Made by a program: the position numbers and the translations under genes
Assembly (NCBI GenBank): GCA_028768525.1
Contig: CP054837.1
Span: forward strand, 5,142,001 to 5,206,000
DNA: 64,000 nucleotides
Direction of reading: 5' to 3'
Origin: Desulfobacter sp.
Lineage (GTDB): Bacteria; Desulfobacterota; Desulfobacteria; Desulfobacterales; Desulfobacteraceae
The notes under the pieces: model-generated
The model's database searches: none
What the model was told of the DNA's origin: nothing
What the model saw: only the letters and a program-made list of their open reading frames with translations
In this document: in pieces, positions 27,932-37,034 of the stretch
Layout: every line of letters starts with the position of its first letter
Position numbering within the stretch: the stretch's first letter is position 1

Positions 27932-28123
27932 ATGAAGTTTCAATTTCGTATTGTGTGTGCGTGGTGTAATTCACTTATTTCTGAAAAAGAATGCTCGAAA
28001 ACAAAGTATAGCCTGGCTTTGGCAAAGGATGGCGTCATGACATCGCATGGGTTATGCGGAAAGTGCCGCAAAAACCTTGAAGATATTCATGGCCTGAATC
28101 AAGGAGGTCATGAAAATGGCTAA
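27932..28123 (+). CDS. Small zinc-ribbon protein
   Basis: 63 residues from MKFQFRIVCAWCN. AAGGAGGA lies 5-8 bp before this ATG, which favours it over the ATG 15 bp upstream. CAWC and CGKC pairs suggest one zinc ribbon. It overlaps the next gene. Function unknown. Confidence 0.65.
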   Translation: MKFQFRIVCAWCNSLISEKECSKTKYSLALAKDGVMTSHGLCGKCRKNLEDIHGLNQGGHENG

Positions 28124-28496
28124 AACATATACCTGCGAGTGCTGCGAAAAATCTTATACCCGGCACCTGGCCTCAGAAGCGTATCTGCGGAATAATTGTT
28201 ACGACTGCTCGTTTTGGCTGTGTAAAATGGAGTATCCTGACTTCATGGCTGAAAGAAGGGCTATCATTGACGGAAGCCATTATATTATACGGGCTGAAAC
28301 TGATGGTCTAAGGGGGTTTGGTGGCCGTAAGTTTATAATCCAATTCTTTGATGGCCGGATCATCGAAACGAATAATTTATGGTGCCAAGGTGAAATTCCT
28401 GATCGGTTCCGTAAGCGTTTACCAGACAATGCCGTATTCCTTCCATTAGATGAGCCCTCGGTTATCACCGACGACAAATCCAGTATACCTTTTTAA
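28116..28496 (+). CDS. Zinc-finger hypothetical protein with acidic hydrophobic tail
   Basis: 126 residues from MAKTYTCECCEKSY. CxCC and CxxC pairs near the N terminus suggest a metal site; the rest is beta-rich. The C terminus ends DDKSSIPF, distantly like the SSB tail. An AAGGAGG ribosome site is placed well for the ATG at 28116 (the ATG at 28110 is too close). Unknown family. Confidence 0.65.
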   Translation: MAKTYTCECCEKSYTRHLASEAYLRNNCYDCSFWLCKMEYPDFMAERRAIIDGSHYIIRAETDGLRGFGGRKFIIQFFDGRIIETNNLWCQGEIPDRFRKRLPDNAVFLPLDEPSVITDDKSSIPF

Positions 28497-28510
28497 TAGA
28501 GGAGGCTAAC

Positions 28511-28663
28511 ATGTTTGATTTTTTTGATGAGTTTGACTGGCTTGATATTGGCCTCGCTGGTGGTCTCAGTGAAGAATTAGCTGATGAAGATCGGGAACGC
28601 CGTCGGCTGGAGAATGAACTGGATCAGGAAAATGAAGATAGTGGTAATGGTGGTATAGCATAG
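28511..28663 (+). CDS. 50-residue acidic microprotein
   Basis: Starts MFDFFDEFDWLDIGLAGGL after an AGAGGAGG ribosome site and ends with an Asp/Glu/Asn-rich tail. Highly acidic, DNA-mimic-like composition. It is the last gene of the accessory module. Function unknown. Confidence 0.6.
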   Translation: MFDFFDEFDWLDIGLAGGLSEELADEDRERRRLENELDQENEDSGNGGIA

Positions 28664-29012
28664 TGTAATATACCGTAATCGTAGTATTTCACCTTACCAG
28701 TACCCAAGCCACTCAGTACCCCATCCACCACCAGTGCCTTCCAAATTAGTTCTGCACAACACTTAACCCTGCATCTTTTCCCCTATCAGCATCCGCTCCA
28801 TTCAGTCTCTTGATTCTGCTGCACTCATTCCCCATTTCCGTTTTGTTGGGTGGGTGCTGGTGATGGGAGGTACTGGTGTTTTACAATACTTCTTTAATTA
28901 CAATATGTTAACCTGGACACTTGATCACAGATATTTCCAGGATGATTCATTGGTCCGGCTCAAAAAAACTGCTGCGGTCAATACCCCGGCCAGCGCTATT
29001 GAATTGGAAAAG

Positions 29013-29030
29013 TGTTTCATCGTTGAAACG
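29013..29030 (+). repeat. 18-bp palindrome, copy 1
   Basis: TGTTTCATCGTTGAAACG, one mismatch in the arms relative to the consensus TGTTTCATCGATGAAACA shared by five sites in this window. Confidence 0.55.
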
Positions 29031-29156
29031 CTGACGCAATCAATTTATCCATTGGTATATGTTCAGGGTGAACACGTAGCCAGGGTTGTGGAGGCAGTGA
29101 GTGTTAGGGCTGAAAGGTACTGTTGGAAGGGTTCTTTGAGGATTAGCATTTTTAAA

Positions 29157-29277
29157 GTAGAACAGGTAGAACACTATAGAACACGTACTTTCAGTTTTTA
29201 GCTATATGAGAATTTATTTTGAAATTACCCCCAACCTGTGTTCTTATGTGTTCACCTGTTCTAACGTGTTCACCCTA
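29157..29277 (+). repeat. Iteron-like array, copy 1
   Basis: Three AGAACA units spaced 9-10 bp apart on one side and four TGTTC units spaced 8-10 bp in inverted orientation on the other. About 120 bp are closely similar to 46776-46896, with 44 bp identical at the left. Repeats at helical-turn spacing suggest a protein-binding or origin-like region. Confidence 0.6.
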
Positions 29278-29351
29278 ACTCAAAGAAACAAATCATACAG
29301 CCAGTTACATTGAAACCCTAATGTGAACTGATCCGAGGAGTATTAAATCTT

Positions 29352-29369
29352 TGTTTCATCGATGAAACA
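29352..29369 (+). repeat. 18-bp palindrome, copy 2
   Basis: TGTTTCATCGATGAAACA, perfectly symmetric. Identical to the site at 42465. Confidence 0.65.
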
Positions 29370-29539
29370 CCAAAACCATTATATTCTGGCTGGAGAGGGA
29401 ACTGGAAAAAGAAGTACTCACTCCCTTATTCAAGGTTCAACAGATACACTTCCAAAGTAGTGATCGTCCCTTTTGTCAATGCTATTGGGGGAGAATCATA
29501 CCATAATTGCTCAGGAACAAACCGGATCAAATCATTAAA

Positions 29540-31161
29540 CCCAGATTCTGCATCAGACATCAACAACAGTGAAAAATCCGTTCCAAAATGAGGAAATACT
29601 TCCGTTAAGCAAAATGGCATTGGATTTTTGATAAAACCAGAGGACCAGAAGTAGATTCCAGTCTCCTAATCAGAATTTCTGATGAATATCTGGCGCACTT
29701 ATCCACAGCTTATCAATCAAATTTCAATAGGTTCTACGCCAGGGCCTTCATGGCCCGATAAAAAATTAACCTCATAGGATGGTCTCGTTTGAGTTTTATC
29801 CAGAACTGACGGCCTCTGACGACTATATTGGCAGGCAGATGAATAAGAAGAAAACCAAGCCGTTTTATTCGTGCTGCCCGCAACCATTTGGGTAGAGCCA
29901 GAGCCTTGATACAGTTAAGTAGGTTATACGCAATCAGCCCGGTCTGGAACAAAGCATCGTTTGCCCAGAACTCATTGGTGCGAATGCAAGCGGCAGCAAA
30001 ATCATTTTTAATTTCTTCGATTACCTGCTCAACAATTGCGCCCTTGTTGTACTGGCGCCAAATGTTCTCCGCTTTAAGCCGGAGATTGGTGACAACTACC
30101 TCATAGCGTCCTTCAAGGATATTGAAAAGCAGCATTTGTTCACTGGGTTTAGTGGTTGGCAGATTGCGCTCAATTACTGCAAATCTTCTTGAACGGGACC
30201 AGCCAGAAAGCCTGCGATAAAAATTTGCAGCAAAGTGACCATTACCAATACTTCGCCAATTTTTGATCCGTGATATTTGACCCATGATGGTCGAGGACAA
30301 TTTTGCTTTGGCCACATATCCAGCTCCCAGTTCCTCAATGGTATCGAGAATCGAACCGGATGTAAGACCCTTATCGAAACGGAATATAATATCTTCTGCA
30401 GGCAGATCCGCTTCTGAAACAATTTTGCGGACAAAACCATCAAGGCCATCGTTGGAAGCGCATGAACCGGGTCGGAGGTATCCGTCAATGACAGCTCTTG
30501 AGTTGATATCAACCGCCAGCAAGGGATGGTAGCTGTTTCGCCCTGGTTTATGCGGATTGTATCCGGTGTCTGCGCCTTCAACCTTCTGGCCATGTACAGT
30601 ACAGACCGATGAGTCGACAGTTATAAATTTCTTGCCGGGTTTGGCAACAAGGGAACTCAAGTGAGTGCTGATTTTTTCCAGGTTCAAGTTATGTTGCCAT
30701 GTCATTGTTTTCAGCCTCCGGCCATAAGACGTAGGATGGACAATGTGTTTCCATTGAAACATCCTTTTCATGGCAGGCTCCTCCAACAAGCGGACGTCCT
30801 GAATCGCTTCTCCGCCTATAATTCTCAAGGCTATCAGTTGCTGTAAAAGCTCATGTGTCGGATAGCGTTTATTCTGATCAAGATCTGCTGTGGCGGCTTC
30901 CAATTGTTCTGGGATATGGAATGCTTGGAATCCTCGGCTGACCATTGCCATCCCGGCGTTGGCAGTTACTGATTTTCCTGTGAAAGTAATATGAGCCGAT
31001 CCCTGTTTGAATACTTTCCGATTCCTACCTTTTCTGGTATGTTTCATATGCACCCTTTTGGTGATCTGTTTTTCGCAGGCAGTCTGCGCTTAACTCTCCA
31101 AGATCATTATAAAAGGGTGCTCTTTTTAGAGCAATATCAAATTAGAAATGCAGAATCTGGG
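29540..31161 (-). mobile_element. IS1380-family insertion sequence, complete
   Basis: A 1622-bp element bounded by 14-bp perfect inverted repeats: CCCAGATTCTGCAT at 29540-29553 and its complement at 31148-31161. These are close to ISEcp1-type IS1380 ends as I remember them. TTAAA occurs directly outside both ends (29535-29539 and 31162-31166), a 5-bp target duplication. One transposase gene fills it. The intact ends, duplication and gene suggest recent insertion. Confidence 0.88.
29734..31053 (-). CDS. IS1380 family transposase
   Basis: 439 residues, full length for the family. Catalytic segments are visible: FITVDSSVCTVHGQKVEGADTG, with the first Asp; IIFRFDKGLTSG, with the second; and IEEIKNDFAAACIRTNEFWANDA near the C terminus, holding the YREK-like Glu region. 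DDE transposase acting on the inverted repeats of its element. No frameshift or stop. The start is inside the right inverted repeat by about 95 bp. Confidence 0.93.
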   Translation of the reverse strand: MHMKHTRKGRNRKVFKQGSAHITFTGKSVTANAGMAMVSRGFQAFHIPEQLEAATADLDQNKRYPTHELLQQLIALRIIGGEAIQDVRLLEEPAMKRMFQWKHIVHPTSYGRRLKTMTWQHNLNLEKISTHLSSLVAKPGKKFITVDSSVCTVHGQKVEGADTGYNPHKPGRNSYHPLLAVDINSRAVIDGYLRPGSCASNDGLDGFVRKIVSEADLPAEDIIFRFDKGLTSGSILDTIEELGAGYVAKAKLSSTIMGQISRIKNWRSIGNGHFAANFYRRLSGWSRSRRFAVIERNLPTTKPSEQMLLFNILEGRYEVVVTNLRLKAENIWRQYNKGAIVEQVIEEIKNDFAAACIRTNEFWANDALFQTGLIAYNLLNCIKALALPKWLRAARIKRLGFLLIHLPANIVVRGRQFWIKLKRDHPMRLIFYRAMKALA

Positions 31162-31462
31162 TTAAAATTTTTTGTATTTTCTGGTGTTTTAACATAACGT
31201 TCTTCTTAGGGAATTTTGCAAATACAATTTGTAATTGTTAAACATTTGAACAATTATGGAGGAAAGAATGTATAAACGCTCGGATGTTGATTTGCAACCA
31301 TGTTTTTTGATAACATCCGCATCAATATAATCATTGTCAGGCTTCCAATGAGAATCCATCTTATTGGGAAAAAGCAAATTTTGCGGGAAGGGGAGTAGAG
31401 AGCCTGGCCAGGTTAAAGAAAATTATTTGATTACAAATTGTGGTTAAATAAAAGGAACCTTG
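31162..31462 (+). other. Intergenic region after the insertion sequence
   Basis: About 300 bp of AT-rich DNA between the IS and the sensor gene. It carries the right-hand TTAAA duplication. No gene is supported; the sensor's promoter should be here. Confidence 0.4.
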
Positions 31463-33322
31463 ATGACCCAAGATAAGAATACACTGGAACTTTCTGGTCA
31501 GATTTCTACTCGGACTGCTGGTATATTTTCGACTTTTCATCGTCTTGGCCTTATAAGCAGATGGAGCGCCTGGATTGTTCTGTTACCGTCTTTGCTGATC
31601 ACTTTCAACGCCTGGTATTTCGTCAGGGGAGAAGCAATCAAAAGGGCTCAAGCACGTTTTAATTTTCGGGTCAAAACAATAGAAGCAGGAATCTATGAGC
31701 GCCTTCAGGCCTATGAATTTCTCCTTCGAGGGGGGAGCGGTCTTTTTGAGGCTTCCGATGAAGTATCTCGGGAGGAGTGGCGAACCTATGTAACAAAGTT
31801 GCAGATTAATAAATATTATCCGGGAATTCAAGGGGTCGGTTTTTCCAAACAAATTCTTCCTTCAGAAAAGGAGGCTCACCTTCGTCAGATTCGCAGTGAG
31901 GGTTTCCATCAATATACCATCAAACCCGAAGGGGACCGACCGGAATACACCTCGATTATCTTCCTGGAGCCATTTGATTGGAGAAATCAGCGGGCTTTCG
32001 GCTATGACATGTTTTCCGAACCCACTCGTAAAGAAGCCATGATCAGAGCCCGTGACACCGGAATAGCTGCCTTAAGTGGTAAGGTCACCCTGGTCCAGGA
32101 AACGGTCAAGGATATACAGGCGGGTTTTCTCATTTACTTGGCGATTTACCGCAAAGGAAAACCGTTGGAAACCCCGGAACATAGGCATGATGCGCTAATA
32201 GGATATGTTTATAGTCCTTTTCGGATGAATGATTTCATGAAAGGCATATTGAAAGAAAAAGGGAGATATGTCAACCTTCAGATTTTTGATGGCGAGAAGC
32301 CACTTAAAGAAGCCCTGCTATATAGAACTGATGCCAAGGAAGAACCTCACAACGCCCCTGAAGGTAGCCATTTTGCCACTGAACAATCAATCCTGACATA
32401 TGCCGGCCATCATTGGCTTTTATCTTTTATTTCCTCTAAATATTTCGAGGAAAACATCGAGACTGGCTCCATGAACTTCATCTTATTGCTTGGCATCACC
32501 ATCAGCCTGCTGTTATTTGGCATGGTATTGTCTTTAGCCAAGTCGCACAACCAAGCAATCAATCTGGCAAATACGACAGGGGACCTGAAAAAGGCGAATA
32601 TCGAATTAAGAAAAGAAATCATGGAACGTGAACAGGCTGAGATGGAGTTGCATAAAAGTGAGCAACGATACAAGAGCGCTCAGCGATTGGGCCAGGTAGG
32701 GAATTGGGAATTTGATCTCGTAACAGAAATTTTTTGGGGATCTGATGAAGCAAAACGCATTTTTGGATTTAATACTGAAAGTAAAAATTTCACAATAGAT
32801 GAAGTCAAAAAATGTATTCCGGATAGAGAAAGGATTCATCAAGCACTTATGGATCTGATAGAAAACAACAGACCATATGATCTTGAATTTGAAATCCATC
32901 CAGTTAGCGGGTCAAAACAAAAAAGTATCAGATCAATAGCAAAACTTCGAAAAGATAATACAGGCAAGCCATGTAAGGTTGAAGGCGTGATCCAGGATAT
33001 CACACGGCAAAAAGAACAAGAGAGGATGCTGCTTGAACAAGAAAAGCTCCAGGGTGTATTAGAAATGGCCGGAGCTATCTGTCACGAACTGAACCAGCCG
33101 TTACAGGTAATATCCGGTTCTTCTGAAATACTCATGATGAACATTGAAAGCAGCGATTCCAAGTATAAAGCACTCACAAATATCCAGGTCAGCATCAAAC
33201 GAATGGCTATACTGATGCGCAAGATTATGGGGATTACCCATTATCAGTCCAAACCATACTTGAAAAGCGAAATTATAGATATTGATAAGTCTTGCTACGA
33301 TGAAAAAAAAATCAGAAGGTGA
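31463..33322 (+). CDS. CHASE-PAS sensor protein with phosphoacceptor domain, no ATPase domain
   Basis: 619 residues from the ATG at 31463 (AAAGGA 6-7 bp upstream). A TM helix near 30-55 is followed by a periplasmic CHASE domain (about 75-300; RRGSGLFEAS-like LLRGGSGLFEASDEVSREEW) and a second TM near 345-365. A coiled-coil linker leads to a PAS domain (about 410-520) and H-box CHELNQPLQ, His near 541. It stops about 77 residues later, without a catalytic ATP-binding domain, as does the DUF3365 sensor at 2265. The shared ending (KPYL(K/N)S(E/Q)I.DI) indicates a defined protein class that needs a partner kinase or serves as a phosphorelay acceptor. Confidence 0.82.
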   Translation: MTQDKNTLELSGQISTRTAGIFSTFHRLGLISRWSAWIVLLPSLLITFNAWYFVRGEAIKRAQARFNFRVKTIEAGIYERLQAYEFLLRGGSGLFEASDEVSREEWRTYVTKLQINKYYPGIQGVGFSKQILPSEKEAHLRQIRSEGFHQYTIKPEGDRPEYTSIIFLEPFDWRNQRAFGYDMFSEPTRKEAMIRARDTGIAALSGKVTLVQETVKDIQAGFLIYLAIYRKGKPLETPEHRHDALIGYVYSPFRMNDFMKGILKEKGRYVNLQIFDGEKPLKEALLYRTDAKEEPHNAPEGSHFATEQSILTYAGHHWLLSFISSKYFEENIETGSMNFILLLGITISLLLFGMVLSLAKSHNQAINLANTTGDLKKANIELRKEIMEREQAEMELHKSEQRYKSAQRLGQVGNWEFDLVTEIFWGSDEAKRIFGFNTESKNFTIDEVKKCIPDRERIHQALMDLIENNRPYDLEFEIHPVSGSKQKSIRSIAKLRKDNTGKPCKVEGVIQDITRQKEQERMLLEQEKLQGVLEMAGAICHELNQPLQVISGSSEILMMNIESSDSKYKALTNIQVSIKRMAILMRKIMGITHYQSKPYLKSEIIDIDKSCYDEKKIRR

Positions 33323-33985
33323 GGGCGACCACTCTGTCTATGAAAAAAACTTATTGCCCCTAAAGTTCCACTAAGTACTGGCGTTTCTATTGTGGGGGAT
33401 TAGGATTATGCAATCCCCTTTGAAAAACCAGAATCCCGACAGAATTTAGATCTTTGGGAAATAATCGCTGGGACTTTTATATGAATTGCCCGGGAAATGC
33501 CTATGTTGGTGGCATGTGTACTTGATCAGTTATTGGTGGGGACCGCAGACCTTCAAATGGAACTTTTTCATACCATTATTCAACGCCTTTCACCTTTGAG
33601 TATTTTACTTGTTTTTATTTACAGAAAAAACTTAACAAATGCCCACCTGGCAGCTATCAAGGATGGTATAACCAATGCAAAGCTCCCCACCGATAAGCCA
33701 GTATTCAGTGAACCTTCAGCAGCCAAGGTCAGGCCAACTCTATTGTTCTCGAGAAAGTACAGCAAAAAATGTTCCGTTTTGGATCAATGATGCGGATATC
33801 GTCATGGGCCATCTGAACGAAAAAGATATCAGGAACCTTAAGGCATTGCTGGATACGTTATGATACAATCACGCTGCTCTCTGTTTGACAACATCGGGGA
33901 AATATAGTGTTTTTATCAAAACCGAATGATTGACTTTTTATTGTCAGGGAAGTTATATTAGTGTTCAAAACTATTTAGTTAGTAT
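33323..33985 (+). other. Gene-poor region with a 70-bp dispersed repeat
   Basis: 33332-33402 is similar over about 70 bp to 38996-39065, with ACTGGCGTTTCTATTG identical. Beyond it, open frames at 33497-33863 look like decayed coding sequence; the end, VMGHLNEKDIRNLKALLDTL, is coding-like but has no start or ribosome site. Just before the MarR gene ACTATTTAGTTAGT forms a half-operator. Confidence 0.4.
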
Positions 33986-34444
33986 GTGAACCATATGTCA
34001 AAATCCGATGAAACATTTAATGTTAATGACTCTTTTCCCATGATGATGTGTACCTGCGTCAAATATATGAAAGAGAGCCTGAATAAACGATTCCGTGATG
34101 CAGGTTTTAATGTTACCAATGAGCAGTGGATAATTCTTGTACATCTGGCACAGGAAGACGGCATATCACAACAGAAGCTTGCAGACCGGTATGATCGAAG
34201 CAAGGTTTCTGCACTGAATTTAATTCAAAAACTTGAAACAGGCGGCTATGTGATTCGCAGGGTGGACCCTGACGATAGACGAGCTAATCTTGTATATCTT
34301 ACTGACAACGGAAGATTATTGCTAAACAAGCTTATTCCGTTGGCAAAAGAGAATATTACATACATGAGCCGGGAAATTTCCATGGAAAATATGGCGGTGT
34401 TAAAACATATTGTTAAAAAAATTACTGAAAACATAAAAACGTAA
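33986..34444 (+). CDS. MarR family transcriptional regulator
   Basis: 152 residues with the winged-helix MarR layout: NEQWIILVHLAQEDGISQQKLADRYDRSKVSALNLIQKLE and the wing VIRRVDPDDRRANLVYLTDNG (the DxRxxxxxLT motif). Homodimeric repressor or redox-responsive regulator. A GTTAG/CTAAC palindrome lies after its stop and before the membrane gene, and a related half-site lies before its own start. It probably controls itself and the oxygen-defence genes downstream. Confidence 0.9.
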   Translation: MNHMSKSDETFNVNDSFPMMMCTCVKYMKESLNKRFRDAGFNVTNEQWIILVHLAQEDGISQQKLADRYDRSKVSALNLIQKLETGGYVIRRVDPDDRRANLVYLTDNGRLLLNKLIPLAKENITYMSREISMENMAVLKHIVKKITENIKT

Positions 34445-34462
34445 TTTAAAATTTTTTCATGA

Positions 34463-34480
34463 GTTAGTTAACATTCTAAC
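34463..34480 (+). promoter_or_regulatory. Candidate MarR operator
   Basis: GTTAG and CTAAC arms separated by 8 bp form an 18-bp inverted repeat in the gap between the MarR gene and the membrane gene. The core TTAGTTA also occurs upstream of the MarR gene at about 33975. MarR-type dimers bind sites of this size. Confidence 0.5.
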
Positions 34481-34514
34481 GAATTTAACACAAAACTAAA
34501 ACAAGGGGTTGAGT

Positions 34515-35678
34515 TTGAAACAAATAAATAACTGGTCTGCATTACACTTTTTGGCATCGTTGGGCGCAGGGGGAATGGCGGTTACGTTTTTTATGTATTT
34601 TCTATTCTGGATTCCCCATCCGGGGCGGCCGATTCCCGTTTACGAAGACTGGATCTCCTATGTACAAAAGGCAGGTGCCGCAGGCAAAGGTATGGTTCTT
34701 ATCGGGCTTGCCGGCATTATTATTTTTGCCTGGCTGCATTTCAGGTGGCTGTATTTAAATTTTGCTCAATACCGGATTTTCAAGGCCAGCGGGGGACAAA
34801 AAGAAATCATCGGAACCAACGCCCACACCCAGCTTATGGCCATGCCTTTGACCTATGCCATGAGCATCAATGTCTGTTTTATTCTTGCAGCCATTTTGGC
34901 CCCGGGTTTATGGAATGTCATTGAGTGGCTTTTTCCCGTCTCCATATTTATGTTCACCATCATCGGTGTGTGGGCCAGCAGGATTTATCTGGATTTTTTC
35001 AGCCTTGTCCTGCAACGCGGCAGTTTCGACCACACCGCCAACAACTCACTTAGCCAGATGCTGCCCAGCTTTGCCTTTGCAATGGTGGGGGTCGGGCTGG
35101 CGGCGCCTGCGGCAATGAGCCAGAACGCTATCGTTATCGGGGCCAGCTATCTGCTGTCAATTTTCTTTACCACAGGAGCGCTGTTTTTAGGCTTGATCAA
35201 ATTAATTATCGGCATGAACGACATGATCAAACAAGGGGTATCCCGATCCTCCCTGCCCACACTATGGGTGGTGATACCGATATTAACAACCGCAGGTATT
35301 GCAGTAATGCGGTTGAGCCATGGCCTGCATACCCTCGAACTGGGGCATGGCGCCTCGGATTTTATTTTGCTTGCCATTATTTTTTCCATTCAGATTGTAT
35401 TCTTTCTTTTAGGATGGTCGGTCATGAAGCGAATGAATTACTTTAAAACCCTGCTCAACCATGAGGAGGACACACCGGTAACCCTTGCGCTGATCTGCCC
35501 GGGTGTCGCCTTTGTCGTTATGGGCCATTTTGTTTTGAATAAAGTGATCACGGCAAGCGCAGTAATAACAAAATTTGGGTATACATATATGGTGCTTTCT
35601 TTTGGGCTGATTGTTCTACAGGGCCTTACAGGCTGGCTGTTGATCCGGCTTGCACGAAAGCAGCTTAGGTATAATTAA
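34515..35678 (+). CDS. Polytopic membrane protein (TehA/SLAC1- or TsoY-like), unknown substrate
   Basis: About 387 residues with ten or so hydrophobic helices spread evenly over the length. This resembles the ten-helix SLAC1/TehA fold or the TsoY-type proteins found beside YeeE in sulfur/selenium loci; the assignment is tentative. No ATG precedes the coding sequence. TTG at 34515 has AAGGGG 6 bp before it and is preferred over TTG at 34509. It follows the MarR gene and precedes the ferritin-like gene, so it may export or import a small anion or sulfur species in the redox cluster. Confidence 0.6.
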   Translation: MKQINNWSALHFLASLGAGGMAVTFFMYFLFWIPHPGRPIPVYEDWISYVQKAGAAGKGMVLIGLAGIIIFAWLHFRWLYLNFAQYRIFKASGGQKEIIGTNAHTQLMAMPLTYAMSINVCFILAAILAPGLWNVIEWLFPVSIFMFTIIGVWASRIYLDFFSLVLQRGSFDHTANNSLSQMLPSFAFAMVGVGLAAPAAMSQNAIVIGASYLLSIFFTTGALFLGLIKLIIGMNDMIKQGVSRSSLPTLWVVIPILTTAGIAVMRLSHGLHTLELGHGASDFILLAIIFSIQIVFFLLGWSVMKRMNYFKTLLNHEEDTPVTLALICPGVAFVVMGHFVLNKVITASAVITKFGYTYMVLSFGLIVLQGLTGWLLIRLARKQLRYN

Positions 35679-35763
35679 AAATAGGATTTCTTGGCACATA
35701 TGAACAGTCATGGTGCCATTCACAACAACCATAATCGAAAAGATTACCATAAAGGAAATTTGT

Positions 35764-36303
35764 ATGGAAAAAACAACCAAAGAGCAACGCAGGAAAAACG
35801 TTATTGACGTATTGAATCAGGCCCGTGGAATGGAATTACAGGCAATTTCCCAGTATATGAATCAGCATTACAACCTAGATGATATGGATTACGGCGAACT
35901 GGCCGCCAAGATTAAACTCATTGCCATTGACGAGATGCGACATGCCGAGATGTTTGCCGAAAGGATCAAGGAGCTTGGGGGCGAGCCGGTAACCGGATTT
36001 GAGGGCAAGGTTGACAGGGGCCAGTCCGTTGAGAAAATTTTTTCTTTTGATTCCATTCTGGAAGACGACACCATTGATATCTACAACCAGTTTGCACTGG
36101 TCTGCCGTGAAAACGGCGACAGCATCAGTGTGAAAATTTTTGAACAAATCATTGATGAGGAACAAAGCCATTTTAATTATTTCGACAGTGTCCAGGGACA
36201 TATCGAAAATTTAGGCGGCAACTATCTTGCCAAGATTGCAGGAACGTCTTCATCCACAGGCCTGGGAAAAAGCGGTTTTACTGTAGGTGAAGACGCAGAG
36301 TAG
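35764..36303 (+). CDS. Ferritin-like/bacterioferritin-type diiron protein
   Basis: 179 residues from MEKTTKEQRRKNV; AAAGGAAA precedes this ATG. The four-helix bundle carries diiron ligands: E in GMELQAISQYMNQH, EMRHAE, a later E in NQFALVCRENGD, and DEEQSHFNYF. These are the ExxH pairs of ferritin/bacterioferritin proteins, which store iron and remove peroxide. It lies upstream of desulfoferrodoxin and rubredoxin, fitting a joint role in oxygen and iron stress. Confidence 0.88.
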   Translation: MEKTTKEQRRKNVIDVLNQARGMELQAISQYMNQHYNLDDMDYGELAAKIKLIAIDEMRHAEMFAERIKELGGEPVTGFEGKVDRGQSVEKIFSFDSILEDDTIDIYNQFALVCRENGDSISVKIFEQIIDEEQSHFNYFDSVQGHIENLGGNYLAKIAGTSSSTGLGKSGFTVGEDAE

Positions 36304-36350
36304 TCTCGGTCTTTACAGAACCATAAAAACTAATAAAGGAGGAAATGTAA

Positions 36351-36731
36351 ATGGCAGAAAAATACGGGATATACAAATGTGAAAAGTGCGGAAATATTGT
36401 CCAGGTACTTCACGCAGAGAAACCACCCGTCATGTGCTGCGGACAATCCATGACAAAACTGGTTTCAAACACGGTGGATGCAGCCCAGGAAAAACATGTT
36501 CCAGTCGTTGAAAAAATTGACGGCGGATATCTGGTTAAGGTGGGTTCCGTTGATCATCCCATGACGCCAGAACATTATATTCAGTGGGTAGAATTGATCA
36601 CAGATGAAGGAACCCTGATTCAAAGAAAATTCCTGTCGCCTTCCGATGCGCCAAAGGCAGTATTTAAAACAGAGGCTGACAAAGTTGTTGCAAGGGAATA
36701 CTGCAACCTTCACGGCCTGTGGAAAGCTTAA
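36351..36731 (+). CDS. dfx: Desulfoferrodoxin (superoxide reductase)
   Basis: 126 residues. The N-terminal desulforedoxin-type Fe(Cys)4 site is seen as YKCEKCGN plus CCGQ. The catalytic Fe(His)4Cys site is provided by EKHVPV, VDHPMTPEHYIQWVEL and the C-terminal REYCNLHGLW. It reduces superoxide to hydrogen peroxide in the cytoplasm, receiving electrons from rubredoxin, which is encoded next. Ribosome site GGAGG. Typical of anaerobic sulfate reducers. Confidence 0.96.
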   Translation: MAEKYGIYKCEKCGNIVQVLHAEKPPVMCCGQSMTKLVSNTVDAAQEKHVPVVEKIDGGYLVKVGSVDHPMTPEHYIQWVELITDEGTLIQRKFLSPSDAPKAVFKTEADKVVAREYCNLHGLWKA

Positions 36732-36774
36732 ACTATAGTTGTTTGCACATTAAAAATCGATATGGAGATATTTC

Positions 36775-36933
36775 ATGGAAAAGTATGAATGCACATTGTG
36801 TGGTTATGTATATGACCCTGAAAAAGGTGATCCTGATAATAACATAGCACCTGGCACATCATTCGATGATCTTCCCGAAGACTGGGTCTGCCCGGTATGC
36901 GGCGCTGGAAAAGAAGATTTCGATAAAGCTTAA
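36775..36933 (+). CDS. Rubredoxin
   Basis: 52 residues with the full rubredoxin pattern: YECTLCGYVYDPEKGD in the first half and WVCPVCGAGKEDF in the second, giving the four Cys ligands of one iron. Electron carrier to superoxide reductase or rubrerythrin-type proteins. It lies 43 bp after the desulfoferrodoxin gene. Length is exactly that of the family. Confidence 0.95.
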   Translation: MEKYECTLCGYVYDPEKGDPDNNIAPGTSFDDLPEDWVCPVCGAGKEDFDKA

Positions 36934-37034
36934 CCCCACCTTAAAAAATGCATCCGTTCAGGTTTAAGCCTGACGGACCATTTCTTACGGATTTAATGAA
37001 GATGCCTTCTTTTGGCATCAAAAAAGGAGGTCAG

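Larger units (their letters stand above)
28664..29539 (+). other. Gene-poor repeat-rich region before the IS1380 element
   Basis: No convincing gene. It contains two copies of the 18-bp palindrome (29013-29030 and 29352-29369) and the first iteron-like array (29157-29277). The sequence just before the array is a diverged copy of the stretch before the second array at 46.7 kb, so this looks like a relic of a related replication module. A 115-codon open frame across the repeat is not called. Confidence 0.5.

Noticed and set aside
28854..29201. 115-codon plus-strand frame
   Set aside because: It crosses the palindrome and the iteron array, so its end is repeat sequence. No ribosome site and no similarity recognised.
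29426..29620. 64-codon minus-strand frame at the IS left end
   Set aside because: It spans the IS1380 inverted repeat, so the frame is created by the insertion junction.
33497..33863. Two overlapping short frames before the MarR gene
   Set aside because: Neither has a start with a ribosome site. At most a decayed gene end.
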